64,000 nucleotides of DNA, taken from contig JBBBDQ010000349.1 in NCBI GenBank assembly GCA_037127315.1, positions 471,001 to 535,000 on the forward strand. Reading direction: 5' to 3'. The translations under genes and the position numbers were made by a program. The notes under the pieces were generated by a model. The model saw only the letters and a program-made list of their open reading frames with translations. It did no database searches and was not told where the DNA came from. Shown here piece by piece: positions 54,108 through 64,000 of the stretch; positions within the stretch are counted from its first letter, which is position 1; each line of letters begins with the position of its first letter. Source of the stretch: Ascarosepion bandense (lineage: Eukaryota; Mollusca; Cephalopoda; Sepiida; Sepiidae).

Positions 54108-55500
54108 CTTTCCGACAAAGTCTGCAGTTAAGCCGGCTTCAGATCATTTGTTTGGATCTTGAAGGTACGACCGAGGTAGAGACAATGTAAACTGAGCAGC
54201 ATACGGCCTCCATCCATTGCTCAGACCTAGAGAAGAGACTCCGGTCACAATAGCAAAAGACTGAATTTGAACCAAACAGGGTGCTATCTGTATTTCGCGA
54301 AATAATCATATTTCAGTTGCGTGGAAGACTGCAAAATTTATATTGAGATTACCGTAAAAAATAAAGATTTCAAATGCCATTTGACTCAAAGATTGTGGAA
54401 GATAAAGAAAACCATCAGATATTGATCGATGAAACTTACTGTGGAAAAAAACTTCCATTGTTACGTAGTTCTTGCCTTGGAAAGGTAGAAATCGTCAAAT
54501 GTCTATTAATATCTGCAGTTAACGGTATCTCTGTTTTGTTTCGGGTGGGATATATGTATCTGTGAGGTATGTGCAAAAATTCCAAGCCCATTTTTTAAAG
54601 ATCTAAACGAATGCACTGTAGAACATCTAATAATGGAAAAAATGCTGGAGAATTTATCACGCTCCTACTATATTCTGTTCGGTTTATGGGGCAAGATAAG
54701 CAACTAACCTCTTCTTTGTTTTATTTTACGAAGCCATTTTTTCTTTGCATCAACCAGATACATTAAGTTGTCTCAGTCGATTCTCACACAATTTCCTGTG
54801 GAAACGCGCAACAACTGAGCAGCTTTTCTACGTTTCTCTACATTTAGTAAAACTCAAGACATGTACTTTTTTTATTTAGCTAAAATTTCATGAGAACGCA
54901 TTTTAACACACTTCCTTCACACTTGAGTAATATCGATGCATTTTAGTCGGCTACTTTTTTTTTAGATTGAAATTCTCCGATATGCAACCGACTTGCTTTC
55001 AGCACTGCTTCTCCGACACCAAAAAAAACTACAGATCGTTGCTCACCCAATATTTATTGAGAAAAAGAAAGTCAATATGTAGGTATTTATTATACTACTT
55101 TTAGTCTGGCACAGGGTCAAAAAGATAGGGCACCAATCTGCGGAGATAACACAAACTTGAATTAACGATGTTTATTTTGGGTATAAAACTTTAGGTTTTT
55201 ACATCAAGTTAACCTTTAAATTTTGTGTGGATACAGGAGCAGACTAGCTAAATTCTGTTCACTGTGAGATGTTAGTAGTAAACGAGCCTATCCCTTCTGG
55301 ACTCTAGTGGTCAACTGACTAGCGTCTTGCCCTTTTCAAATCTCCTACACAAAACTAATGTCCTTAACTCCGACTTCTTACTCCTACTCTTACTCCTACC
55401 AAAAGAAACGGTTCCTTATTTTTCCGCCCAATTTTGAATTCTTGACGTCAGTGTGTCTACCTTTTTATGTTTTTAGAACACTCGCCATTTTATAAACCAT
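54108..55500. other. gene-free stretch
   Basis: I cannot recognise a gene or element. The 63-codon frame at 54374-54565 has no familiar motif. Confidence 0.45.
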
Positions 55501-55502
55501 AA

Positions 55503-55985
55503 CAATTGGAGTAGATAGACTGAACTATCGCCCGGTTCACACCCCACCCACGTCTATTGTTCCCTGTTTAGGATGTGGTTTCCGGCTTTCTCTTTTCCAA
55601 TCTTTCCACTTTTCTCTTTTGTTTATTTTTTTTCAATCGGAGTAGATAGACTGAACTATCGCCCGGTTCACACTCTACCCACGTCTATTGAACAGGTGTA
55701 GATGCTCATCCCTTGTTCCCTGTTTAGGATGTGGTTTCCGGCTTTCTCTTTTCTAATCTTTTCACTTTTCTTTTTGTTTATTTTATTTTATTTTTTTTCA
55801 GTTGGAGTAGATAGACTGAACTATCGCCCGGTTCACACTCCACCCGCATCTATTGAACAGGTGAAGAGGCTCATCCCTTGTTCCCTGTTTAGGATGTGGT
55901 TTCCGGCTTTCTCTTCTTCAACCTTTTTACTCTCACGTAGCCCCCTGCGCATCAGTGGCATTACCGCCTTGGTCGGGGTGATATG

Positions 55986-55992
<7 letters not shown>
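55503..55992 (+). mobile_element. SINE-A with three tandem heads and one tail
   Basis: Heads start at about 55504, 55638 and 55802 (aattggagtagatagactga or close). The first has a 25-bp deletion after cacgtctattg. One LINE-A-type tail (55937-55988) follows, then a (TA)n tract in place of the usual A run. Confidence 0.92.

Positions 55993-56054
<62 letters not shown>
55988..56054. repeat. (TA)n microsatellite at a SINE-A tail
   Basis: About 33 TA dinucleotides start immediately after the tail atatgatta, so the microsatellite may have grown from the A-rich end. Confidence 0.95.
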
Positions 56055-56055
<1 letters not shown>

Positions 56056-56067
56056 TGTTAAATATAA

Positions 56068-56322
56068 GAGACAATGAATGTCTATTAAGTTTAAAAATGA
56101 AACGTTCTAAACATCGTATTTTGGTTTTAATTTCAGATGAAAATAAAGAGAAAGATTCTCCAACATTTGGATAATTTTTTAATAAGTTGGTTCTAAGCTT
56201 TCGGCTCACATGTTGGAGAATTTTTGTCTTTATTTTAACCTGAAATTAAAGCCAAAATACGATGTTTAGAAATGCTCACGATTAAACAAAACAGACATTC
56301 ATTGTTTCTTTTATTTAACATT
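56068..56322. repeat. inverted repeat, arms ~110 bp
   Basis: 56068-56177 (caatgaatgtctattaagtt ... gattctccaacat) is matched by the reverse complement of 56203-56322 (caatgaatgtctgttttgtt ... attctccaacatg) around a loop of about 25 bp. The loop contains gaaccaacttatt and gccgaaagctt on the minus strand. Function is unknown. Confidence 0.8.
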
Positions 56323-56520
56323 ATATATTTAGAAAATTATCTGCTGCCTTGATACACTATATATATATATATTATGACAAGAAATAAATTGAGTTTAATA
56401 ATTACTGGCATTACAAGGAGGAAATCTCTGAGAACCCAATATGCAATGAATCGGAAGTGAAATAAAGAGTGCGAACCAGACAAAACGAAAAACCTGTCCG
56501 TACTAAAATCACTCACACAA

Positions 56521-56966
56521 TCTCTATATATAAAAGGCAATCTGTGAGTCTGTATGTGACTGCACCCTATATTTCATGCAGGAAATTAATTGTCTGTAAT
56601 TCGTGTGGCATTAATGTAATTTTTTCCTCTAAAATTCAATGTCTACATTTTTAAATATTCTTCGAAAGTTTCTGAAATTCATTTAGTCAACAAAAAATCT
56701 AAATATTTTCCCCCGTAATTTTGAGACAAAAAAAACAGCAGTGTTGTTTTAATGTCACACTAAACATCAACTCACGTTTACGCAAAACAAAAGTAAATAG
56801 ATTTTTTAAATGAATTTTTTAACAATGTTTTATATAATTTTTTTATTTTTATTTAACTGAGTTTTAAAGTGAGGCGGCGACTACAAGCGGTCGGAAATCG
56901 CAACATGCTGCATTAATCATCTAATTAAAAAATGGTCAGAGTTGTACGGGCAAAGCCGGGCTCTGA
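56521..56966 (+). mobile_element. short non-autonomous Helitron H4
   Basis: It begins A|TCTCTATATATAAAAGGCAA at 56521. It ends with the hairpin cgggcaaagccgggct and CTGA at 56963-56966 followed by T, matching the A|TC...CTRR|T rule. It is 446 bp, AT-rich inside and has no ORF. Its ends differ from H1-H3, so it is another subfamily. Confidence 0.8.
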
Positions 56967-57204
56967 TTGTTATTCATAAGATGTTCAATAATAGTTGACC
57001 CGGATGTGTTCACCAGCTGGCTCATACGGGTATCCGGATCAATTTTAAGCAGAAAAGAGTAGGGGCAAACAGGATTGTCAATACAGGCCCGCAGAAACTT
57101 GTTCTTGTTCTACTGCATATGTCTGGGGATATCTCATCTACTTCTGATTTTAGCCCTGTTCCCTCTGTCTTTAACCTGACTATCGTAGTTATGTATCTTG
57201 GAGC

Positions 57205-57258
57205 CTTTCTAGAACCTAGTTAGATGGGTGACCTCATGGGAATTCTAGGTGCACTAAG
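57205..57258 (+). rRNA. 5S rRNA-like 3' fragment
   Basis: The words ctagttagatgggtgacctc and tgggaattctaggtgc match the 3' half of 5S rRNA on the plus strand. The 5' half is not visible. It may be a pseudogene fragment or part of a 5S-derived SINE. Confidence 0.6.
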
Positions 57259-57289
57259 CTTGGGTGTGCGGGTGGTAAAATAAGTAATG

Positions 57290-57425
57290 GCTCGAAATTG
57301 TCAATCGGAGAACACAGTTTCAGTTCCAGTTGCGTTTGTTATATTCACTTTGGCTCAAATACCCTGAAAAAAGGTATGAACCTATCTCTTCTTCTCCCTG
57401 CTATGGGTTAATTACTAGAACTTGT
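57290..57425 (+). mobile_element. degenerate SINE-T-like sequence
   Basis: gttgcgtttgttatattcac, ctcaaataccctgaaaaaag and ctgctatgggttaatta keep the order of the SINE-T body but are much diverged. No head is recognisable. Confidence 0.45.
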
Positions 57426-58590
57426 ATTAGTAAATCCCAAAATAATACTTACAATGTAAAAATATCTTCTATCTTTACATAACATACAAGGGTTCTTAGA
57501 CCGTAAAAAAACCAAGCGATCAATGAATGAACGAAATACACTTCCCGTTCCAAGGATTAAACCTACAATTACCATGTCAGCAAATTCATGAATCAACGCT
57601 TTATTCCATTAGGAATTATTCCATAGGGAAGAAATTGGAGCCTTAAACCTAATCTTCCTGCTAATGGGAGATGCTGCTGTCATTCTCTGCTGTCAGTTTT
57701 CTTTTGTTACTGCTGCTGTTGTTGAAAAGTTGTCATTTTTTTAACGGCTCTCGTATCGTATTTATTTCATTGCTAGGCTATCTAAGATGCTTTTCATATT
57801 CTAGCATATGCGTTGATTTGTTTAGACTTTCTCTTCAGTGTTCACTGCGTCCAGTATTTTCACTTTATTCTATAAACGCTTTCCTCTTTATACATGATCA
57901 GCTATGGTCGATTTCATTGTGTCACTCCTCATTGTGACTTTTCAATGTTCCTCTAGTCTTCATTTTAGAGGGCGGCTTGTTTTACGTTTGGAGTAAACAT
58001 AGTTCTTTGTCCTATCCATTTACGTTTAAGGCTAGATTTTTCCGTGGAGGGAAGGTGCAGCTGAATGTGTTCGAGACATCCGTATTTCACAAGTCAACAT
58101 TCACCAGACAATATCTCGACTTCAATTCCCATCGTTTATATAGTGTCAAGAAAGCATAGAACTAGCATAGAAGTAGTTAAATTAGAAATTTCAACAGTGA
58201 AATTAGGAGACCTAGCTGCCAAGTTTGATCTTACGCTTAAATTCATTCAGTCGAAGTACTGAACAGAAAATCTCAACATAACAACCAGCGCAAAAAATAG
58301 CTAGAGAACAGGTGAAACGGTTGCGTTATGGCGATGGATAAGTTACAGAAGCTGAGAAGCAATATCGAGTCTCGTTACGTTGTCGATTATTTTTCGGATT
58401 GTGATATGAAACAGAAGGCATCAAGGCAGATGTGCCAGGCACGGACGAATGGTAGAATTTTAAATGCGCAAGATAGATTCTAGTAATGAAACTTGTCTAG
58501 CAATACAGTGAAACAACTCGCCCAGAAAAAAAGCAAATGATTCATAATAATAATTCTTTTTCATACCAGTGGGAAACGTGAGAACGAGAA
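57426..58590. other. gene-free stretch
   Basis: No supportable gene. The 88-codon frame at 57671-57937 is Leu/Ser/Phe-rich without a recognised domain. The segment 58410-58490 (ggcacggacgaatggtagaa, gcgcaagatagattctagta) resembles minus-strand LINE-A but is very short. Confidence 0.4.
58430..58500 (-). mobile_element. small LINE-A remnant
   Basis: gcacggacgaatggtagaat followed by gcgcaagatagattc matches the minus-strand coding region for STIRP...ILHIYK in other LINE-A copies. Confidence 0.5.
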
Positions 58591-58596
58591 AATGCA

Positions 58597-59748
58597 CTCC
58601 TGGAGGTAAGCATCAGCCATGTTCAGGAAAGCACAGTGATTTGCTCTCCTGGAGGTTAGCATCAGCCATGTTCAGGAAAGCACAGTGATTTGCTCTCCTG
58701 GAGGTTAGCATCAGCCATGTTCAGGAAAGCACAGTGATTTGCTCTCCTGGAGGTTAGCATCAGCCATCTTCAGGAAAGCACAGTGATTTGCTCTCCTGGA
58801 GGTTAGCATCAGCCATGTTCAGGAAAGCACAGTGATTTGCTCTCCTGGAGGTTAGCATCGGCCATGTTGATGGAAGTGCAGTAAATGGCTCTCCTGGGGG
58901 TTAGCATCAGCCATGTTGATGGAAGCAAAGTGATTTGCTCTCCTGGAGGTTACCATCAACAATTTTGAGGAAAGCACAGTGAATTGATCTCCTGGAGGTT
59001 AGCAACAACCATTTTGAGGGAAGCGCTGTTATTTACTCTCCTGGAGGTTGGCATCAGCCATGTTGAAGGAAGCACAGCGAATTGCTGCACTAGAGGTGAG
59101 CATCAGCCATGTTGAACGACAGGCTGTGATTTGCTCTCCTGGTGGTTAGCATCAGCAAAGTTGATGGAAGCACAGTGAATTGCTCTCCTGGAGGCTAGCA
59201 TCTGCCGGGTTGATGGAAGCGCTGTGATTTGCTCTACTGGACGGTAGCATCAGCCATGTTGGTAGAAGCGCAGTGATTTGCTCTCCTGGAGGTTAGCGTC
59301 AGTCATGTTGATGGAAGCACAGTGATTTGCTCTCCTGGACGGTAGCATCAGCCATGTTGGTAGAAGTGCAGTGATTTGCTCTCCTGGAGGTTAGCCTCAG
59401 CCATGTTAATGGAAGTGAAGTGATTTGCTCTCCTGGTGGTTAGCATCAGCCATGTTGATGAAAGCGCAGTGATTTGCTCTGCTGGAGGTTAGTATCAACT
59501 ATGTTGATGGAAACCCAGTAATTTGCTCTCCTGGAGGTTAGCATCAGCAATGTTGATGAAAGTGCAATGATTTGCTCTCATGGAGGTATGCTTCAGCCAT
59601 GTTTAGGGATGCGCAATGATTCGCTCTCCTGGAGGTTAGCATCAGCAATTTTGATGGAAGCGCAGTGATTTGCTCTCCTAGAGGTTAGCATCAGCCATAT
59701 TGATGGAAGCGCAGTGATTTTCCCTCCTGGAGGTTAGCTGATGGAAGG
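58597..59748 (+). repeat. 49-bp minisatellite, about 23 units
   Basis: The unit is ctcctggaggttagcatcag, ccatgttgatggaagc, acagtgatttgct, with a period of 49 bp (ctcctgg at 58597, 58646, 58695 and so on). Units 1-6 (58597-58850) are nearly identical and use ttcaggaaagc. Later units are more varied and mostly use ttgatggaagc. There is no open frame, as 49 is not a multiple of three. Confidence 0.95.
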
Positions 59749-60310
59749 TATAAAAGTTTCTTTAAGGTGACTAATAGAAAGCAATTACGTTTTAGCTGCT
59801 TTAAAATTAACACTTCTGTTTTTACCCCAGCTAAGAGCAAAGTAAGGCTTTCGCCATTTCTCATGTTGTCGGATAACACAGGTGGAAATTTACAAAGTGC
59901 CAAAATTGTGTGCTATTTTCCGAGTACGTTAGACTATTGTTGGTCGTTTTCATCAGGTTTTTCTAAAGAGTTTAAAGTTTGACATAAACGTGGTTTCACT
60001 TTGACAACTAGAATTTAGGATCATGTGATTAGATTGCTTGAAGGCATTTAAACACATTCCTACCGAGCGTGAAAACAAATTTATTAATAGTGAATTGCAG
60101 TTCTTTGTTATAAAAGCTGTCTAGAATGTCTTATTGTTGTTTGCTGTAAGTACGGCAAAGTATTGATGCATTGGCGACAAAAATCTAACAGAGGATGACA
60201 GGCCAGACATGGATTTGTGTTACATGGTTACATATTGCAGTCTGCGAGATGAGATGAAAAGACCAAACTTCTCGAGAAGAGTCTAAAATAAGATGGTGTT
60301 GATGTTGTTA
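59749..60310. other. spacer, no gene seen
   Basis: Nothing recognisable. Confidence 0.45.
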
Positions 60311-60315
60311 TTATG

Positions 60316-61045
60316 TTTAGAGTGACAAGAAAGGACTACAAATAAACTGCAAGAAAACCGAATGCATGGTCATCAGTAAAAAGGGCAGCCCAATATGCCA
60401 AATACAGGTCGGGGATACTAAAATCAAGCAGTTATAAAAAATTATATACCTGGGAAGTGTTCTAACAGAAGACGGAAAGTGCGACACAGAGATCCGAAGG
60501 CAAATTGGCATTTCGAAGGAAGCCTTCCAGAAGTTGAGTAAAGTATTAAGAAACAGGACCATTTCGCTAGAAACAAAGAAGAGAGTACTGGATTGTTATG
60601 TGATATCGGTTCTTCAGTATGGCAGTGAATGCTGGACAATATCATCAAAGATGAAAGAAAAACTTGAAGCAACTGAAATGTGGTTTTACAGAGGGATGCT
60701 GCTAATATCATGGATCGAGCATGTGAGCAATGATGAGGTTTTGGAAATGATGGAAAAAGAAGGAAATTAATACTGAGCACCAGGAAGAGACATCTGAAGT
60801 TCTTGATACATGTAATGAGGAAGTAGGGCTTGGAGAACCTGATACTAACAGGCCATATAGAGGGAAAAAGTGACAGGTGAAAGCAACGGATAACATATTT
60901 GAAGGACCTAGTCAGGTGGATGATGGAACGAGCGTTGCATGGTGTAAAAGGAGAAGGCGTGCTAAGAGCAACTAGGGATAGGGAGACGTGAAAAGCCATG
61001 ATCACCTTCGTCCTGAAAGAACAGGGCACATAGAAGAAGAAAACG
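60316..61045 (+). pseudogene. LINE-B C-terminal fragment
   Basis: From SDKKGLQINCKKTECMVISK it runs through a TAA at about 60434, YLGSVLTEDGKCDTEIR, SLETKKRVLDCYVISVLQYG, MWFYRGMLLISWIEH and, after a frameshift near 60760, the final region, ending cttcgtcctgaaagaacagg and agaagaagaaa. Confidence 0.9.
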
Positions 61046-61114
61046 TCATAAACACTTCTAAGATTTCTGTAATATGTGTAAAGGATGATTCCTTTATTTT
61101 TACATTAACTTTTT

Positions 61115-61408
61115 ACATTTAAGGAAATTAATACTGGACATCAGGAAGAGACAGCTGAAGTTCATGGGACATGTGACGAGGAAGGAAGTCTTGGAGAATC
61201 TGATACTCACAGGTCAGATAGAATTAAAGAGAGACAGGAGAATGCAGCAGATAACATATTTGAAGGGTATGAGCAAGTGGATGGCAGAGCGGGGTTTATG
61301 TGGGGTAATAAGAGAAAGCGTGCTACGAGTTACCAGTGATAGTGAGACGTGGAGATCTATGGTCACCTACGTCCTGAAAGGACAAGGCACATAGAAGAAG
61401 AATATATA
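61115..61408 (+). pseudogene. LINE-B terminal fragment
   Basis: It starts within the RKR-x-LKF region and encodes GHVTRKEVLENLILTGQIEL and WMAERGLCGVIRESVLRV, reaching the native stop after LKGQGT, with cctacgtcctgaaaggacaa and an agaagaagaa end. The last 76 codons are fully open. Confidence 0.88.
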
Positions 61409-61437
61409 TGCCCACTGTTTAAAGAAATTATAATGTG

Positions 61438-61502
61438 TTTATAAAATGGGAGATCAATTCTATATTATAACCAATATAAAATTGATCCCCCATTTTGTGG
61501 TC
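61438..61502. mobile_element. very short palindromic MITE-like element, copy 2
   Basis: Arms ataaaatgggagatcaatt and aattgatcccccattttgtg are inverted repeats around a TA-rich centre. The related copy is at 5100-5167. Confidence 0.6.
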
Positions 61503-61539
61503 ATGCTAGTTTCTAAACATTTATATTCTAGATTTATGA

Positions 61540-61680
61540 TCTTGAGCTAGTGGATGACACAGCGGGGTTTGAGTGGTGTAACAGGAGAAGGCGTGCTAGG
61601 AGCCACCAGGGATAGGGAGACGTGGAAAGCCATGATCGGCTACGTCCTGAAAGGACAGGGCACATAGAAGACGATAGGAC
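61540..61680 (+). pseudogene. LINE-B terminal fragment, shortest
   Basis: Only about 130 bp of the 3' end is present (gtggatgacacagcggggtt to ctacgtcctgaaaggacagg, agaag). Three LINE-B tails, each shorter than the last, lie within 1.4 kb here. Confidence 0.85.
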
Positions 61681-61814
61681 AAGAAAACTAGTTTATAGCA
61701 TCAATCTTTTTCTTTTAATATTTTTCGAGAGAAGTGTTGTTAGTAAACCTAAAGTTGGTTATTTATTTTTTCTATATGAGAGCCTTTTTCGATTTACACT
61801 GATTATACATCACT

Positions 61815-62425
61815 TTTTATATAATCATTTCACCCCAAGCGAGGCAGTAGAGCCCCTGGTGTGCAAGGAATTACATGGCAGGAGAGCAAGAAGAAAGGGG
61901 GTGAAGATACAGAAGGAGACGGAGAAAGGATAGGAGAAAGATAGAAATACCGGTTCGCACAGTGTTACGTGAGAGTAGAACAAGAAGGAAAAAGAACAGT
62001 ATACGTGGGTGCTGTGAAAACGGATAAGAGAATAATGGAAATCAGAAAGATTAAAGATAGCAACTGACGTTGCACTTAAACTCTTAAAGATTATAGCTAT
62101 CAGGGAAGCAAGTATACAGAAGGGAAGTCCACAGGCGAGAAACACTGGAAAAGAAACTGATAGGTAGATGTCGAGGTTATTCTGACAGTTCTGACTTTAA
62201 AGAATACGACCTTGCTGCCAGTCTAGTAGCTCTAGTAAATTATAGTAGAGGAGAAATTAACTCGTCAGAGCAGAAGACGTGAAAATATTTGCAGAAAAGA
62301 CCGAGGGAAGCCACAGCATTTCGTTAACAAAGTGACTGAAGTCAAACTGCCAAATCAAGACATTGCAGATAATCCTTTGGATATTGTAGAGAACAAAAGA
62401 TCTTACGACACTCATACAGTCGAAC
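61815..62425 (-). mobile_element. LINE-A 3' fragment
   Basis: The tail at 61822-61885 on the plus strand reads atttcaccccaagcgaggca. The minus-strand C-terminus is heavily diverged, with the region for DVASLCLFYKYF-like sequence near 62290. It is interrupted at its 5' side by the hAT-like element. Confidence 0.75.
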
Positions 62426-63259
62426 GAATAGGTCAGGGGCCGGCAACTCATTCGAGCCCGCGGGCCGGATCGTGTTATAATGACGGGTTGCGGGCCGGAC
62501 GAAAGCCATTAATGAAAAATTAAGGAAAATTACATATGCAGACACGGTCAGCCTAAATGTTTAAAATATAATGCAAAATAAACATTGAGAAATCAGAAAA
62601 ACAAAAGAAAATCTAAAATTAAAAAAAAAACTGACAAAAATTACTTTTCCTCAAGGAACGTCAAAATACTTCAAAGTGAAATGGATGAAATTATGACGTG
62701 TGGGTTTGAAACTGTTATTGAAAATTGTACCACAAACGAACCACACACACACATGAATAAAAAACGAACCACACACACACATGAATAAAAAACGAAACAC
62801 ATATACACATACATACGAGTACAAATAGTTGTAAACATATACAATTACGTATGATAAGAACATTGAAAGATTGCAGTCACTTACATGGGGTGGGGGGCAA
62901 GGGTGGTGGGGTCGTTGTTGAAGGAATGAAGTAGAAAGCCGACTGAGACAACATTGTCTCTTTGAAAGTGTCCCCGTCTAATATTTGTCGCCGGTCGGTC
63001 GTTTTCAGTTTTTGTTTTATGTTTATTTTTTTTATTTTTTACGCGGAAATGGCGGTGATTGGGTTTTAATCTTGTTTTTGCGGTCATAGTATTCAAATTC
63101 GGTTGAGTGGATCAGATGAAGATAACAAATTGAATTCGAAAGCCTTGTCTCTCATGTTAAAAATAGAGTCATTGATAATCAGGCTCGCGGGTCGGTCAAA
63201 ATGCCTTCGCAGGCCAGATCCGGCCCTCAGGCCGTAGGTTACCGACCCTTGTAATAGGT
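62426..63259. mobile_element. hAT-like non-autonomous transposon with 8-bp duplication
   Basis: The element is 62434-63251. The left end caggggccggcaact and the reverse-complemented right end caagggtcggtaacc are matching inverted repeats, followed on both sides by ...gggccggatc. Flanks gaataggt (62426-62433) and taataggt (63252-63259) are an 8-bp duplication with one mismatch, the hAT hallmark. The inside (about 800 bp) has (CA)n runs and no transposase. Confidence 0.85.
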
Positions 63260-63368
63260 TTATCGTCTATTAGCATCTATAGAAGTCTACCTACTAACCT
63301 ACCCTACCTAACTACCCCCACACATATTTGATCATTTGTTTAGATTTAGTCATATATTTTCGATATTC

Positions 63369-63396
63369 CCTATATATATATATATATATATATATT
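63369..63396. repeat. (TA)n microsatellite
   Basis: About 13 TA dinucleotides lie at the point where the Penelope-like reading frame ends. Confidence 0.9.
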
Positions 63397-64000
63397 GTTG
63401 ATTTTCTCATATATGTAATCATCATCGATAAGGTCTTTCATTTTTTGTTGGTATGTAAGTTCGTCCATGATTGTAATTCCAGCCTCCTTTGTCAGAAGAA
63501 GATATGTGTATATCTTTGTTGTTTTTTAGTTCCTTCATTGCTAATAGATATCTGCGTGGAAATGAGAGGTGGTTTGTTTTTTTGTGTGTAGCTGTGAGTA
63601 TGCCTTGTATATATCGTTTGGTTAATTCGGAATCGTTATTTTGGTAGTTTTTGATGATAAAATCTGTTAAATCATATTTTTGTAATCCGGTGGCAAATTT
63701 ATGACCGAAGCTTAAGGCTTCTAGTTGTGTATCCGATGGAATTTGGATAAATTATTAATTAAATCTTTTTTTGCCGATCCTGGACCATTTGCTATTGTCA
63801 ATTAGCTTTTGAAATTTAGTTTGTAAGTTTTGTATGTGTTTCTTGTTGTTATAAAAGACTATGTCTTTTAAATAATTTTTGTCATATGTAGAGAGAGTTT
63901 TTCCCGCAATATATGCCCTGTGGAAGAGTACACGTTCTTTTTCTTCTAATTCATGGACTGATGATTTAAGAAATTTGTAGGCATAAGGGGGAAAAATATG
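63397..64000 (-). pseudogene. Penelope-like element reverse transcriptase, N-terminal part (partial)
   Basis: Read on the minus strand from the window edge: KNYLKDIVFYNNKKHIQNLQ, LIDNSKWSRIGKKR, a stop near 63757, then in a neighbouring frame NLSKF.. DTQLEALSFGHKFATGLQKY, RRYLLAMKELKNNKDIH. After one more frame change near 63490 come the residues DKG, AGITIMDELTY and KMKDLIDDDYIY. The order of an NLS-x-(x)L...L-x-x-G-x-K-F block, then a DKG block before the RT core, is that of Penelope-like elements. At least two frame changes make this copy dead. It stops at the (TA)n tract before the RT palm motifs, so it is truncated at 3'. The rest of the N-terminus lies beyond the window. Confidence 0.75.

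Noticed and set aside
57671..57937. 88-codon frame as secreted or membrane peptide gene
   Set aside because: It is hydrophobic because of T-rich composition and has no supporting signal.
58597..59748. CRISPR array
   Set aside because: Units are contiguous with no spacers, unit variation is gradual, and the DNA is clearly animal nuclear. It is a minisatellite.

Overview
This looks like gene-poor, repeat-dense nuclear DNA from an invertebrate animal. A coleoid cephalopod (octopus-like) mollusc fits the very high SINE load, the abundant (TA)n, (GT)n and pyrimidine tracts and the mix of element families, but that is an inference. I found no host protein-coding gene. Every recognisable coding stretch belongs to a transposable element and almost all are broken.

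Families are named here for reference. LINE-A is a Jockey/CR1/L2-type LINE (endonuclease plus reverse transcriptase, no RNase H seen). Its best copy is 7065-10620 (+), a 5'-truncated copy lies at 28671-31305 (-), and there are many 3' fragments. SINE-A is a short element made of the LINE-A 5' leader joined to the LINE-A 3' tail (27.0, 32.1 kb), often with several tandem heads on one tail (15.9, 42.1, 55.5 kb). LINE-B is an RTE-like LINE present only as 5'-truncated fragments, all on the + strand. SINE-T is a tRNA-derived SINE. Other elements are Helitrons with A|TC...CTRR|T ends (21.8, 22.98, 28.5, 56.5 kb), Tc1/mariner relics (1.7, 23.7, 33.0 kb), a hAT-like element (62.4 kb), a Penelope-like reverse transcriptase running off the right edge (63.4-64.0 kb), a solo LTR and 5S rRNA-like copies.

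Layout. 0-5.9 kb: possible LTR, Tc1-like relic, a 150-bp tandem array made from LINE-A coding sequence. 7-10.6 kb: main LINE-A. 11-13.3 kb: microsatellites. 14-15.2 kb: LINE-B inside a SINE-T. 15.7-20.4 kb: multi-head SINE-A, pyrimidine tracts, LINE-A ends and a SINE-T tandem array. 21.4-24.6 kb: Helitrons, a solo LTR and a mariner MITE with reiterated end. 27-33.7 kb: SINEs, 5S-like copy, LINE-A nested in a Helitron, mariner nested in LINE-A. 34-38.3 kb: LINE fragments and two tandem arrays. 38.8-40.7 kb: a long inverted repeat. 41-50.7 kb: LINE ends, multi-head SINE-A, SINEs and LINE-B. 52-54 kb: LINE-B and a Penelope-like tail. 55.5-57.4 kb: multi-head SINE-A, inverted repeat, Helitron, 5S fragment. 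58.6-59.7 kb: 49-bp minisatellite. 60-64 kb: three LINE-B tails, LINE-A with hAT insertion, Penelope-like RT.

The most interesting signals are the SINE-A/LINE-A head-tail system with tandem 5' monomers and a shared palindromic leader, the repeated conversion of unrelated mobile elements into tandem arrays, the nested insertions with readable target duplications, and hammerhead-like hairpins next to Penelope-type sequence.
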